Source: Actinomyces sp. (lineage in GTDB: Bacteria > Actinomycetota > Actinomycetes > Actinomycetales > Actinomycetaceae). From it: a DNA stretch of 49,362 bases. The notes under the pieces were generated by a model. The model ran no database searches and was not told where the DNA came from. It saw nothing but the letters and a program-made list of their open reading frames with translations. Positions 33,898 through 42,602 of this stretch are shown here, piece by piece; within the stretch, counting starts at the first letter, position 1; the number at the start of each line of letters is the position of its first letter. The stretch covers positions 1 to 49,362 of the forward strand of contig JAHACW010000011.1 of NCBI GenBank assembly GCA_018375675.1. The letters are read 5' to 3'. The position numbers and the translations under genes are program-made.

Positions 33898-34028
33898 GGA
33901 TAGGTTATGAACACGCGGATAGGTTACGAGCACGCGGATAGGTTATGAAGATATGGATAGGTCATTAACCTATCCATATGTGAATAACCTATCCGGATCG
34001 TGACAACCTATCCGCGTTCGATAACCTT
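33898..34028. repeat. 19-bp dyad array, locus 2 (GGATAGGTT family)
   Basis: Four direct cores GGATAGGTT/GGATAGGTC at 33898, 33917, 33936 and 33955 are followed by inverted AACCTATCC cores at 33967, 33986 and 34005, with a decayed one near 34023. Steps are exactly 19 bp. The centre forms a perfect 12-bp stem, ATATGGATAGGT with ACCTATCCATAT, and successive units pair outward, so the RNA or one DNA strand could fold into a hairpin over 100 nt long. The inverted unit at 34005 supplies the TAG stop of the HEAT-repeat gene. Confidence 0.88.
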
Positions 34029-34631
34029 CGAAGCCAGGCGGTACACCTGCGAGACTTCCTTAGACTCCAGGTTCCACGTTCCCAGTTCGACTGCGACCAG
34101 CTCCGGGTATTTCTTGCTGATGTCCCGCAGCGCGTTTCCCACCGACTTTCGAACATATGCGCTCGCATCGGAGCGCAGGACCGCGAGCCTCCGAATAGCC
34201 TCTTGTGGATTGTTGCGAAAGTACGCTCGGCTGGTCCAGATCCTCAGACCTTCCGTGACGGCTCTGCGCACGTTGGGTCGTGGATCGCTCAGCCACTCGT
34301 CGATAACGGGAAGCGCCTCTTCATACCCCTTGACAGCGCAGGACTCGTCAATGGCCTTCGCGAGGACCTCTTGGACTCTCCAATTGGAATCCTCTGAGAC
34401 TTCGTCGCGCAGGAAAGCGAGAACCTGTGGGTCCTGCGACAGGTATCCGAGCAGAAAAACCGCGTACATGCGCACCTGGTAGACCTCGGAGCCATAGGCC
34501 AGGTACGCCACGCGCGCGACCGTGTCAGAATCGAAGGAGTCGTAGTCGGCGCGGGCGCGGCTCTCTTCCGCCCGGAAGCCTCTCTCAATGGCCGAGAACT
34601 CTCGTTCCAGGCCCTCCACGTACGCCTCCAT
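34008..34631 (-). CDS. HEAT-repeat protein, possible AlkD-like DNA alkylation repair family
   Basis: A 207-residue all-helical protein. Repeating helices with patterns such as YAVFLLGYLSQDPQVLAFLR, NWRVQEVLAKAID, PNVRRAVTEGLRIW and SAYVRKSVGNALRDIS are HEAT-like and resemble small DNA alkylation repair (AlkD-type) proteins, glycosylases without base flipping. I cannot confirm the catalytic Asp/Trp set, so a scaffold role is equally possible. ATG 34631 has GAGGA 8 nt upstream; GTG 34646 is in frame. By eye the gene is less GC-rich than its neighbours, which hints at transfer. Its 3' end runs into the 19-bp array, which encodes its last codon and stop. Confidence 0.72.
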   Translation of the reverse strand: MEAYVEGLEREFSAIERGFRAEESRARADYDSFDSDTVARVAYLAYGSEVYQVRMYAVFLLGYLSQDPQVLAFLRDEVSEDSNWRVQEVLAKAIDESCAVKGYEEALPVIDEWLSDPRPNVRRAVTEGLRIWTSRAYFRNNPQEAIRRLAVLRSDASAYVRKSVGNALRDISKKYPELVAVELGTWNLESKEVSQVYRLASKVIERG

Positions 34632-34670
34632 GCCAGCTGTCCTCACGCTCTGTAGTGGCGGCAGCTGGCG

Positions 34671-35759
34671 TTACCAGGTGATACCCACCGTGACCGGCTC
34701 GGGCACCAGGGTCACGCCGAACGCCTCAAAGACCCGCTCGCGCACGGCGCGGGCCAGGGCCTCGATGTCGGCGCCCGTCGCGCCGCCGCGGTTCGTCAGG
34801 GCCAGCACGTGCTTGGTGGACAGGGATGCCCGCGGCGGATCCCCGGCCTCGGGCAGGTGGAATCCCTTCCCGCAGCCCGCGTGGTCGATGAGCCAGGCCG
34901 CGCTCGTCTTGACGAGGCCCTCGCCCGCACTAAAGCGCGGCGCGCCCTCGGGCAGGGAGGCGGCCACGGCCTCGAGCAGGATCGGGTTCGTGAAGAAGGA
35001 ACCGGCGCTCCACGTGTCGTGATCGGCCGCGTCCAGGACCATGCCCTTGCCGCTGCGCAGATCCAGGACGGTGGAGCGAACCAGGGACGCGTCGGCGCAC
35101 TCCCCTGCCTCGACTCCGAGGCGACGCGCCAGCTCGGCGTACATGACGGGGGCGCTCAGGGGCGAGCGCTCGAGACGGAAGTCGACGGAGAGGACCACCC
35201 AGCGGCCGGTCGGTCCCCAGGGACGGTCGCCCAGGCCGGGCTGCCCGACGCTGCGCTTGATCGCCGAGGAGCGGTAGGCGAAGCCGAGGTCGGAGGGCAG
35301 CAGGCGCACGACGATACCCGTGAGGCGGTCGTAGGCCTCGACGCTCTCGATGGTCTCGGAGACCTCGTGGCCGTATGCGCCCACGTTCTGCACCGGGGAT
35401 GCGCCGACGGTGCCGGGGATGCCGGAGAGCGCCTCGAGGCCGGACAGGCCCTCAGACAGCGTCCAGGAGACGAAAGCGTCCCAGACCGTGCCTGCGCCAG
35501 CGCGCACGACGACCGAGCCGGAGGGATCCTCGTGGATGATGGAGGCGACCTCATCGAAGGGCTGCACGTCGACGACCGTGCCCTCGAAGGGGGCGTCGGA
35601 TGCCAGCAGGTTCGACCCGCCACCGACAACGAGGAGCGGGCCTCCGGCGGCGTCGGCTGCTGCGACAGCCTCGACGAGGGCGTCGGTCGTTGAAACGCGC
35701 ACGTAGGTGGCGATGGGGCCACCCACGCGCAGGGTCGTCAGATCAGCAAGGGTCGTCAT
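34671..35759 (-). CDS. murB: UDP-N-acetylenolpyruvoylglucosamine reductase
   Basis: FAD enzyme of peptidoglycan synthesis reducing UDP-GlcNAc-enolpyruvate to UDP-MurNAc in the cytoplasm. The 362-residue length fits the actinobacterial type. Features seen are TLRVGGPIATYVRV, the FAD loop VVGGGSNLLASD, SGIPGTVGASPVQNVGAYGHEV, FAYRSSAIKR and the C-terminal WLIDHAGCGKGF. ATG 35759 gives the family start; the longer frame to 35939 overlaps the MFS gene. It is 10 nt downstream of the MFS stop and may share its transcript. Confidence 0.96.
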   Translation of the reverse strand: MTTLADLTTLRVGGPIATYVRVSTTDALVEAVAAADAAGGPLLVVGGGSNLLASDAPFEGTVVDVQPFDEVASIIHEDPSGSVVVRAGAGTVWDAFVSWTLSEGLSGLEALSGIPGTVGASPVQNVGAYGHEVSETIESVEAYDRLTGIVVRLLPSDLGFAYRSSAIKRSVGQPGLGDRPWGPTGRWVVLSVDFRLERSPLSAPVMYAELARRLGVEAGECADASLVRSTVLDLRSGKGMVLDAADHDTWSAGSFFTNPILLEAVAASLPEGAPRFSAGEGLVKTSAAWLIDHAGCGKGFHLPEAGDPPRASLSTKHVLALTNRGGATGADIEALARAVRERVFEAFGVTLVPEPVTVGITW

Positions 35760-35769
35760 GCCCCTAAGC

Positions 35770-37011
35770 CTAGTCGCCGAAGGCGAGGTCCGTGCGCTTC
35801 GTCCCGCGGCGGTCGGGCACCTGCCCGGCGAGCACGATCGCGAGGAGGACCGGAAGGGCCACGAAGGCCAGCGCGCGGTGGTAGCCGATGTGGTCAGCGA
35901 TGAGGCCGAGGAGCGGCGGGCCGATGAGGGCCGCGCCATAGTTGACGGTCGAGAGCACCGACACGCGCGCGGGCGTCATCACGGGATCGACGGACAGGGC
36001 GGAGATGCCCAGCGGGAAGCCGAGGGCCGATCCGATGCCCCACAGGGCAATACCCGCGACCGCGAACAGGTGGTGCGGTGCGAAGGCCACGAGCAGCAGG
36101 CCGACGACCGCGCCCGTGAAGGTGATGCGCAGCAGCATTGGCGAGCCCAGGCGCGCCTCGAGACGCGGGGACGCGAAGCGCACGATCGTCATCATGAGAA
36201 GGAAGAACGCGAACGCCGCCGAGGCCGCCGCGGTCGAGTAGCCGTAACCGTCCACCATGGACAGGTTGAGCCAGTCGTTCGCTGCGCCCTCCATGAGGCC
36301 CGCGCTCATGACCATGAGGGCGATGAGCACGGTCTGCTTTTCGCGCCAAGCAACCCGGGTGAGGCCCTTCGCCTTGTTCGACGAGGCCTCTCCCCCATCA
36401 CCCTTGTCCTGAGCGGGCGCGAGGGCCGCGACCTCCTCCTTCGTCAGGTAGAAGCCCACGGCGGTGCCGCAGGCGAGAAGCTCGAGGGCCGCCAGGCCGA
36501 AGAGGTGGGCTCCGAGGGGCAGCCCCATCTGGGCGGCGAGCGCGCCGAGGAGCGCGCCTCCCAGCATGCCGACCGCGTACATTGCCTGGATGATGGGCAC
36601 GACGGTGCGGCGCACGGCTGCCTGCACGAGGCCGGCCTCGATGTTCATGGTGGCGCCCCACAGGCCGTTACCGGCTGCCAGGAGCACGAGGCCGGCGGTG
36701 GCCAGCGGGATCGAGGCGTTGAGCGCACCGATGCCCGCGCAGATGATGCCGAGAGCCCAGATGAGCACGCCGATGCGGCCCGAGGCCCGCGCGCCAACTT
36801 TGGTCACGATCGGGCCAGAGGTCGGCAGGGTCAACAGAGAGCCAAGGGAAGCGATGAGCAGCATCGTGCCGATCGTCGCCGGGGTCAGCCCGAGGTCGTC
36901 GCGCACGTCGGGCAGGCGTGAAAGCCACGCGGAGGTGCCGAAACCGAGGCACACGTAGACGATGCCGGTGGCGCGAAGGGCGGCGTGAGCGCGAGAGTGC
37001 GGGACGGACAT
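35770..37011 (-). CDS. Major facilitator superfamily transporter
   Basis: A 413-residue membrane protein with about twelve hydrophobic segments split by a charged loop near residue 200 (ALAPAQDKGDGGEASSNKAK). Motif hints: LSRLPDVRDDLGLTPATIG in the first loop and a conserved ML-SLGSLLTLPTSGPIV stretch typical of the YbjJ/FucP-like branch. The substrate is unknown; a sugar or drug is possible. ATG 37011 has no ribosome-binding site but sits 7 nt after a TATATT box at 37019-37024, so a leaderless message is likely. It is next to, but separated by a strong terminator from, the sialic acid operon. Confidence 0.88.
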   Translation of the reverse strand: MSVPHSRAHAALRATGIVYVCLGFGTSAWLSRLPDVRDDLGLTPATIGTMLLIASLGSLLTLPTSGPIVTKVGARASGRIGVLIWALGIICAGIGALNASIPLATAGLVLLAAGNGLWGATMNIEAGLVQAAVRRTVVPIIQAMYAVGMLGGALLGALAAQMGLPLGAHLFGLAALELLACGTAVGFYLTKEEVAALAPAQDKGDGGEASSNKAKGLTRVAWREKQTVLIALMVMSAGLMEGAANDWLNLSMVDGYGYSTAAASAAFAFFLLMMTIVRFASPRLEARLGSPMLLRITFTGAVVGLLLVAFAPHHLFAVAGIALWGIGSALGFPLGISALSVDPVMTPARVSVLSTVNYGAALIGPPLLGLIADHIGYHRALAFVALPVLLAIVLAGQVPDRRGTKRTDLAFGD

Positions 37012-37018
37012 GCTGGGT

Positions 37019-37024
37019 AATATA
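37019..37024 (-). promoter_or_regulatory. -10 box for leaderless MFS transcript
   Basis: TATATT on the minus strand ends 7 nt before the ATG of the MFS gene, placing the transcription start at or next to the start codon. The -35 is weak. There is no Shine-Dalgarno sequence between. Confidence 0.45.
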
Positions 37025-37040
37025 CGCGCATTCCCGGGAG

Positions 37041-37086
37041 AAAAACGCAGTGCGCGGGCGGGTGTTGGTCACCCGCCCGCGCACTG
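37041..37086 (-). terminator. Terminator of the sialic acid operon
   Basis: A perfect 17-bp stem, CAGTGCGCGGGCGGGTG (37048-37064) with CACCCGCCCGCGCACTG (37070-37086), is followed on the minus strand by GCG and five T. It is 18 nt after the NanE stop. Confidence 0.93.
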
Positions 37087-37103
37087 TCACAACAGCGACA
37101 GGA

Positions 37104-37778
37104 TCAGCCCTCCACGGCCGCCTTGAACCACGTCGTGATCGACGTGGGGTGTGTGATGGCGGTGCCGACGATGACGGCGAAGGCGCCCGCCTCAATGGCG
37201 GCGGCGGCCTGCTCGGGCGTGTGAACGCGGCCCTCGCAGATCACGGGGACGTCCGGGAACGCGGCAACGACCTCGCGCAGCAGCTCCAGGTCGGGCCCAT
37301 CGGTCTTGACGCGGTCGCCCGTGTAGCCGGCCAGGGTCGTGGACACGATGTCCACACCCGCGTCGACGGCACGCTGGGCATCCTCGAAGGAGCCGCAGTC
37401 AGCCATGACGAGGGTGCCGTCCTCACGAAGGGCAGCGACGGTCTCGGCGAAGCTCAGGCCGTCCAGGCGCGGGCGGCCCGTCGCATCCAGGGCGACAATG
37501 TCGGAGCCGGCCATGACGCAGGCGCGGGCGTGGCGCAGCGAGGGGGTGATGTACACGCCCTCGTGGCCTTCCTTCCACAGGCCGATTACGGGGACGTCGA
37601 CGCGGCCCTTGATCGCGGAAATGTCGGAGAGGCCCTGGCAGCGGATGGCGGCGGCGCCACCGATCTCGGCGGCGCGGGCGATCTGCGCCATCGTCTCGGG
37701 GTGGCGCATGGGCTCGCCCGGGTACGCCTGGACGGAGACGATGAGCTTGCCCTTCAGGTTTGCAATGAGCGGGTGCAT
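37104..37778 (-). CDS. nanE: N-acetylmannosamine-6-phosphate 2-epimerase
   Basis: A 224-residue TIM-barrel enzyme converting ManNAc-6-P to GlcNAc-6-P, the last step special to sialic acid breakdown. Family features are KGKLIVSVQAYPGEP at the start, AAAIRCQGLSDI, VPVIGLWK, VMAGSDIVALDATGRPR, VMADCGSFEDA and VICEGRVHTPEQA. ATG 37778 has AGGAG at 6 nt. It is the last gene of the operon and lies 9 nt after nanK. Confidence 0.95.
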   Translation of the reverse strand: MHPLIANLKGKLIVSVQAYPGEPMRHPETMAQIARAAEIGGAAAIRCQGLSDISAIKGRVDVPVIGLWKEGHEGVYITPSLRHARACVMAGSDIVALDATGRPRLDGLSFAETVAALREDGTLVMADCGSFEDAQRAVDAGVDIVSTTLAGYTGDRVKTDGPDLELLREVVAAFPDVPVICEGRVHTPEQAAAAIEAGAFAVIVGTAITHPTSITTWFKAAVEG

Positions 37779-37787
37779 GGTGAACTC

Positions 37788-38708
37788 CTATGCGTGCAGG
37801 AAGAAGGAAACGGCTCCGAGCAGCGGCGCGTCGCCGCCGAGGGAACCAACGAGGATGGGGGTGTCGGCGACGGGCGTCATCGCGGAGGCCGCGAAGCCTT
37901 CGCGCAGGGCGTCCCACCAGATGTCCCCGGAGCGGGTCATGGACCCGGAGAGGATGACGACAGCCGGGTCCACGCAGTTGACCAACGAGGCCGTGGCCTC
38001 GCCGAGCGCGAACGCGGAACGGGAGAAGCAGGCGGCGGCCAGGGCGTTGCCGGATTCGGCAAGCTCCTGCAGGGCGCGCCCGCCGTCAACCTCGGGGTCG
38101 GACTCGCCGCGCAGCGAGTCGTACCAGGCCGTGATGCCCGAGCCGGAGCAGAAGGACTCGATGTGTCCCTTGCGGCCGCACGAGCACGTCATGTCGGGGG
38201 CGAAGTGGTGGTGAATGTGGCCCACGTGTCCGGCGATGCCGCGCGAACCGAAGGAGACCTGGCGATCTTCGACGAGGGCGCCGCCGATTCCGGTGCCCAC
38301 CGCGATCGACAGGACGGTGCGGTAGGGCTGACCGGCGCCAAGCGTGGCCTCGCCCAGGCCGTGCGCGTGCACGTCGTTGAGGACGCGCACCTTCAGGCCG
38401 GTTGCCTCCTGAAGCAAAGCGCCGAGGGGGGTGCCTCCCCAGCCGGGCATGGTGCCCGTCGCGGAGACGATAGCGCCGGTCGAGGGATCGACGACGCCGG
38501 CGCTGGCGACGGCGACACCCGCGACCTGCGGGTGAGAAGCAACCAGGGACGAGGCAAGATCACAGATGCGAGCCGCCACGTCCGCTCCGCCGCGCATCGC
38601 GTCGGTGGGGATCGATCCGCGCTCGGTGACCTCGTAGGTGTCACCGGCCTCGACGATGCCCCACCCGACCTTGGTGCCACCGATGTCGAGGGCAAGGAGC
38701 GTAGTCAT
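37788..38708 (-). CDS. nanK: ROK-family kinase, probable N-acetylmannosamine kinase
   Basis: A 306-residue kinase phosphorylating ManNAc to ManNAc-6-P. The phosphate motif ALDIGGTKVGWG is at 6-17, the catalytic-base region is RVLNDVHAHGLGE, the second motif is SIAVGTGIGGALV, and the zinc cluster reads GHIHHH and CSCGRKGHIES, where the usual third cysteine is replaced by histidine. ATG 38708 has AAGGA upstream. It lies between nanA and nanE. A glucokinase-like ROK role is the alternative, made unlikely by context. Confidence 0.9.
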   Translation of the reverse strand: MTTLLALDIGGTKVGWGIVEAGDTYEVTERGSIPTDAMRGGADVAARICDLASSLVASHPQVAGVAVASAGVVDPSTGAIVSATGTMPGWGGTPLGALLQEATGLKVRVLNDVHAHGLGEATLGAGQPYRTVLSIAVGTGIGGALVEDRQVSFGSRGIAGHVGHIHHHFAPDMTCSCGRKGHIESFCSGSGITAWYDSLRGESDPEVDGGRALQELAESGNALAAACFSRSAFALGEATASLVNCVDPAVVILSGSMTRSGDIWWDALREGFAASAMTPVADTPILVGSLGGDAPLLGAVSFFLHA

Positions 38709-38743
38709 GAGGATCCTTACGAAAAGTCAGGGGTATAAGAAAA

Positions 38744-38811
38744 TCGACGAGGCCGGGGCGCACGCCCGAAGGCGCGCAATATGCGGAACGGAACTGCCCC
38801 GGCCTCGTCGA
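38744..38811 (-). terminator. Intercistronic hairpin between nanA and nanK, shared-stem family
   Basis: TCGACGAGGCCGGGGC (38744-38759) and GCCCCGGCCTCGTCGA (38796-38811) form a perfect 16-bp stem with a 36-nt loop, right after the nanA stop. It is the longest member of the CGAGGCCGGGG stem family here. An A/T-rich tract follows before nanK. Confidence 0.75.
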
Positions 38812-38815
38812 CGTA

Positions 38816-39733
38816 TCAGGAGAGCAGGTCGACCGCGCGCAGCACGGACGCGACATGCTCCATGTTGTCGCCCTCGATGGCGGCAACCGGGCGCGGCATC
38901 TCAGGCGAATCGAAGACGCCGAGCAGGTGCAGCGCGGCCTTGAAGGCGCCGACGCCCGCACCGAAGCCCTGCACGCCCTTCACCTGGACGATGCGCATGA
39001 GCTCCGCGAGGCGGTCCTGCTCGGTGCGCACGGCCTCCCAGTCGCGGCGCTCGTAGGCCTGCCACTGGCGCACGTAGCCCTCGGGGTCCACGTTGGCCAG
39101 GCCGGGCACGGAGCCGTCCGCGCCGGACATGTAGGCGCCGTCGACGACGACCTCGTGGCCGGTGAGCAGCTGCATCGGGTGGCCGGCAGCCTCGTTCGCC
39201 AGGCACAGCCAGCGGAACGCGACGTCGTCACCGGAGGAGTCCTTGACGCCGTCGATGACGCCATCGCGGCCCAGGCGCATGAGCAGGTCGGGCGACAGCT
39301 TCGTGTGCACGCACACGGGGATGTCGTAGGCCCACAGCTCGAGGCTGGTGTTCTCCTTGAGGAGGCGGAAGTGGCGCTCTACCTCGGTCTCGCCGCCGAG
39401 GGCGTAGAACGGGGCGGTCGCGACGACGCCGGTGGCGCCGCCGATCTCTTCCACGGCCTTGATGTTCTCGATGACGCGCTCGGTCTCGGTGTCGATAACG
39501 CCGACCAGGAGCGGGATGCGGCCGTCGACGATGCGCACGGCTTCGCGCTGGATCTGGGCGCGGCGCTCGGCGGTCGAGAAGGCGACCTCACCGGTGGAGC
39601 CGGACACAAACAGGCCGTCAAGGCCGGCCTCGATCAGGCGGTTGATGTGACGCTCAAGCGAGGGGACGTCGAGCTCGCCGTCCTTGAGCGGAATGGCCAG
39701 GGGCGGCACAACGCCGCGGATCTTCGAAGACAT
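38816..39733 (-). CDS. nanA: DapA/NanA-family aldolase, probable N-acetylneuraminate lyase
   Basis: A 305-residue class-I aldolase splitting Neu5Ac into pyruvate and ManNAc. The pyruvate-binding GSTGE motif is at 45-49, the catalytic Tyr136 is in AYDIP and the Schiff-base Lys164 is in GVKDSSGD. ATG 39733 follows the SatD stop by 2 nt with GGAGAG upstream. The sequence is somewhat far from E. coli NanA, and a different 2-oxo-3-deoxy acid could be the substrate. NanK, NanE and the sialidase nearby argue strongly for sialic acid. Confidence 0.9.
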   Translation of the reverse strand: MSSKIRGVVPPLAIPLKDGELDVPSLERHINRLIEAGLDGLFVSGSTGEVAFSTAERRAQIQREAVRIVDGRIPLLVGVIDTETERVIENIKAVEEIGGATGVVATAPFYALGGETEVERHFRLLKENTSLELWAYDIPVCVHTKLSPDLLMRLGRDGVIDGVKDSSGDDVAFRWLCLANEAAGHPMQLLTGHEVVVDGAYMSGADGSVPGLANVDPEGYVRQWQAYERRDWEAVRTEQDRLAELMRIVQVKGVQGFGAGVGAFKAALHLLGVFDSPEMPRPVAAIEGDNMEHVASVLRAVDLLS

Positions 39734-39735
39734 AA

Positions 39736-40554
39736 TTACATCTCTCCTTCGAGGTTGGGGTGCAGCAGCGAGGGCGCAGCGCCCAGGAGCTTGCGGGTGT
39801 AGGGATCCTCCGGGTCGGCGAGCAGCTGTGCGGCCGGCCCTTCTTCGACGACCTTTCCGCCGTTCATAACGGCGATCCGGTCAGACACGTAGCGCACGGT
39901 CTGAATATCGTGCGAGATGAAGACCATCGCCAGGCCCAGTTCCTTCTTGAGGTCCGTAAGCAGGTTCAGGATCTGTGCTCGCACCGACACGTCGAGTGCG
40001 GAGGTGGGCTCGTCTGCGATGATCGCATCCGGGCCGATGGACAGGGCTCGGGCGATGGCCACGCGCTGGCGCTGGCCACCCGAGAGCTGTCCGGGAAGCG
40101 CGTCGAGCGCGCTCGAGGGCAAGCCGACGAGCGAGATCAGTTCGCGCACGCGCCTGGCTCGCGAGACCTCGTTCCCGATGCCGTGCACGCGCAGCGGGTC
40201 AGCAAGCTGATCCTGGACGTGCATGCGGGGGTTCAGGGCCGTCGCGGGGTCCTGGAAGACCACGGAGACGACGCGACCGATCTCCCGTCGGGCGGCGGCG
40301 CTACGCTTCGTGACCTCTTTGCCGTTGAAGAACACATGGCCGGCGGACGGCATCTGCAGGCCACACATGACGTTCGCGGTCGTGGACTTGCCACAGCCGG
40401 ACTCGCCGACGATGCCGAGCGTCTGTCCGCGCTCGATGCGCATGTTGACGCCACGCACCGCGTGGACCTTGTTGGGCTTGAACAGGGAGCCGGTACGCGA
40501 GGTGAAGGTCACCTCGACGTTCTTCAGTTCGATGATCGGGGTGTTGTCGCTCAT
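39736..40554 (-). CDS. satD: Peptide/sialic acid-type ABC transporter ATP-binding protein (SatD/OppF-like)
   Basis: A 272-residue ATPase with Walker [10 protein letters not shown] (50-58), signature LSGGQRQR, Walker B AIIADEPTSALDVS and an H-loop SHDIQTV. It has the OppF/DppF-type C-terminal DPYTRKLL. Together with the ATPase half of SatC it powers the importer. It overlaps SatC by 4 nt (ATGA) and is followed at once by nanA. The SatABCD arrangement is known from Haemophilus ducreyi. Confidence 0.9.
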   Translation of the reverse strand: MSDNTPIIELKNVEVTFTSRTGSLFKPNKVHAVRGVNMRIERGQTLGIVGESGCGKSTTANVMCGLQMPSAGHVFFNGKEVTKRSAAARREIGRVVSVVFQDPATALNPRMHVQDQLADPLRVHGIGNEVSRARRVRELISLVGLPSSALDALPGQLSGGQRQRVAIARALSIGPDAIIADEPTSALDVSVRAQILNLLTDLKKELGLAMVFISHDIQTVRYVSDRIAVMNGGKVVEEGPAAQLLADPEDPYTRKLLGAAPSLLHPNLEGEM

Positions 40555-42599
40555 CGCGTTTCCTCCTGACCGTTCGTTTCCTGCGCGAAGGCGTCAGCCT
40601 CGTCGCGGGGCGGCAGAGCCGCATACACGTGCTCGGGACCGACCTCGGTGAGGACCGGGCGGATGTCCAGTCCATAATCGGGGTGCGAGGACCGCGGTGC
40701 GAAGCGGTCGCCCACGGGGAAGTCGCGAGGCGAGGGCACCGTGCCGGGGACCTGGTGGAGTCGGCCAGAGCCGGACTCGATCGAGAGGACGGCGCCCAGC
40801 AGGCCGCGCGTGTACTCGTGGGTCGGGTGCGTGAGCAGCTCCTTGGTGGGGGCCTGCTCGATGACCTGGCCGGCGTACATGACGGTGATGTGGTGTGCCA
40901 CCTCGGCGACGAGCGCCAGGTCGTGGGACACGAAGATCATGGCGAAGCCGAGCTTCTCGCGCAGCTCGTTGAGCAGTGCGATAACCTGCTTCTGGACGGT
41001 GACGTCCAGGGCGGTGGTCGGCTCGTCCGCGATGATGAGCTTCGGGTCGCGGGTCAGGGCCATGGCGATGAGAACGCGCTGACGCTGGCCGCCCGAGAGC
41101 TCGTGCGGGTAGGACTCGAGGGTGCGCTTGGGATCCAGGCCCACGAGCCAGAGGAGTTCCTCGGCGCTGCGGGTACCACCGCGTCTGGTCAGCTGCTTCA
41201 TCTGATCCCTGATCAGCATGGCGGGGTTCAGGGACGACAGGGCGTCCTGGTAGATCATGGCCATCTCGTGGCCGAGCAGCGCGCGGCGCTCCTCGGCAGA
41301 CTTCTCGAGCAGGTTCTCACCCTGGTAGAGGATTTCGCCCGTGATCTCAGCCTTGGGGTCGATGAGGCCCATGATGGTCAGGGCCGTGATCGACTTGCCG
41401 CAGCCGGACTCGCCCACGAGGCCCATGGTCTCGCCGGGGCGGACCTTGAAGGAGACGTGGTCGACGACGTTGACGTTGCCGTGACGCTCGAACTTGATGC
41501 ACAGGTCGTTGACCTCGAGCAGCGGGGTCTTCTCCAGGTGCGCCTCGAAGCGGTCGGTGCGCTTGCCCTCGACGGACTCGAGGTCGTCGAGGCGAGCCTG
41601 CAGGGACTCGGCCTGCTCGGCGTAGGCGCGGCGCGGGTCGAGCAGGAGCTTGTCGGCCTCGCGGTCGGTGTCCTTGTCGACCTGAGCGACGGCCGCAGAC
41701 GCGGGAGCCGCCACCATGGCGTCGGTGATGCCCTCAGACAGAATGTTGAGGCACAGGACCGTGATCATGATGAACAGGCCCGGGAAGAACGCGGTCCACC
41801 ACTTGCCCAGCAGAACCGACAGGTTCGACGAGGCCTCGGACAGGACGTTGCCCCACGTGGCCACGGTGGTCGCCTGGAGGCCCGATCCGATGAAGGTCAG
41901 GGAGGCCTCGAGGATGATCGCGTCGGCGACGAGGACGGTGGCGAACACGAGGACCGGGGCGGCCGTGTTACGCATGACGTGCTTGGTGAGGATCCAGGGA
42001 GCGCGGGCGCCAGAGACGATCACCGCACGGACGTAGTCCTCACCGTAGGCGGCCATGACATTCGCGCGAACGATGCGCGACAGCTGCGGGATGTACACGA
42101 ATGCGATCGAGCAGATGATGACCAGGACCAGGCCGACGGTGTTGCCGGACTTGGACAGCGTACGGCCGAAGACCAGGACGGAGACGGCCGCCATCGCGAT
42201 GCCGGGCACCGCCATGATGATGTCCATGACGCGCATGATCGCTTCGGAGAAGGACTTGCGCACGACCGCTGCGATCGAGCCGATGATCGCGCCGAAGAAG
42301 AGAGCGATCAGGGTCGAGCACAGACCGATCATGAGCGAGAAACGTCCGCCGTACAGGACGCGAGCGAAAATGTCACGGCCGACGTGGTCGGTTCCGAACA
42401 GGTGCTCACCGGACGGGGCGCTCCACTTGTCGAAGATGTCATCGGGACCGTAGGGAGAAACGTAGGGCGCCAGGATCGAGACGAGGACGATGAGGGCAAG
42501 GAGGCCCATCGCGATCTTCGATCCGGTGGACATCGCACCGATGCGCGAGAAACGTGCGCCCTTCGCGGTGACCTTGCCGAGCTTTTCTTTCTGATTCAT
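40551..42599 (-). CDS. satC: Fused ABC permease and ATP-binding protein (SatC-like)
   Basis: A 682-residue fusion. Residues 1-300 are an OppC/DppC-type permease: N-terminal membrane segment, [19 protein letters not shown], and the EAA-like loop [22 protein letters not shown] charged linker (about 305-360) leads to an OppD-type ATPase with Walker A GESGCGKS (396-403), signature LSGGQRQR, Walker [15 protein letters not shown] and SHDLALV. Such a permease-ATPase fusion is the signature of the SatC sialic acid importer. It starts 3 nt after the SatB stop. Confidence 0.92.
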   Translation of the reverse strand: MNQKEKLGKVTAKGARFSRIGAMSTGSKIAMGLLALIVLVSILAPYVSPYGPDDIFDKWSAPSGEHLFGTDHVGRDIFARVLYGGRFSLMIGLCSTLIALFFGAIIGSIAAVVRKSFSEAIMRVMDIIMAVPGIAMAAVSVLVFGRTLSKSGNTVGLVLVIICSIAFVYIPQLSRIVRANVMAAYGEDYVRAVIVSGARAPWILTKHVMRNTAAPVLVFATVLVADAIILEASLTFIGSGLQATTVATWGNVLSEASSNLSVLLGKWWTAFFPGLFIMITVLCLNILSEGITDAMVAAPASAAVAQVDKDTDREADKLLLDPRRAYAEQAESLQARLDDLESVEGKRTDRFEAHLEKTPLLEVNDLCIKFERHGNVNVVDHVSFKVRPGETMGLVGESGCGKSITALTIMGLIDPKAEITGEILYQGENLLEKSAEERRALLGHEMAMIYQDALSSLNPAMLIRDQMKQLTRRGGTRSAEELLWLVGLDPKRTLESYPHELSGGQRQRVLIAMALTRDPKLIIADEPTTALDVTVQKQVIALLNELREKLGFAMIFVSHDLALVAEVAHHITVMYAGQVIEQAPTKELLTHPTHEYTRGLLGAVLSIESGSGRLHQVPGTVPSPRDFPVGDRFAPRSSHPDYGLDIRPVLTEVGPEHVYAALPPRDEADAFAQETNGQEETR

Positions 42600-42602
42600 G
42601 CC

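Noticed and set aside
33582..33914. A 110-codon frame in the second island
   Set aside because: It runs across two inverted repeats, has no ribosome-binding site, and overlapping frames of equal length exist in other phases.
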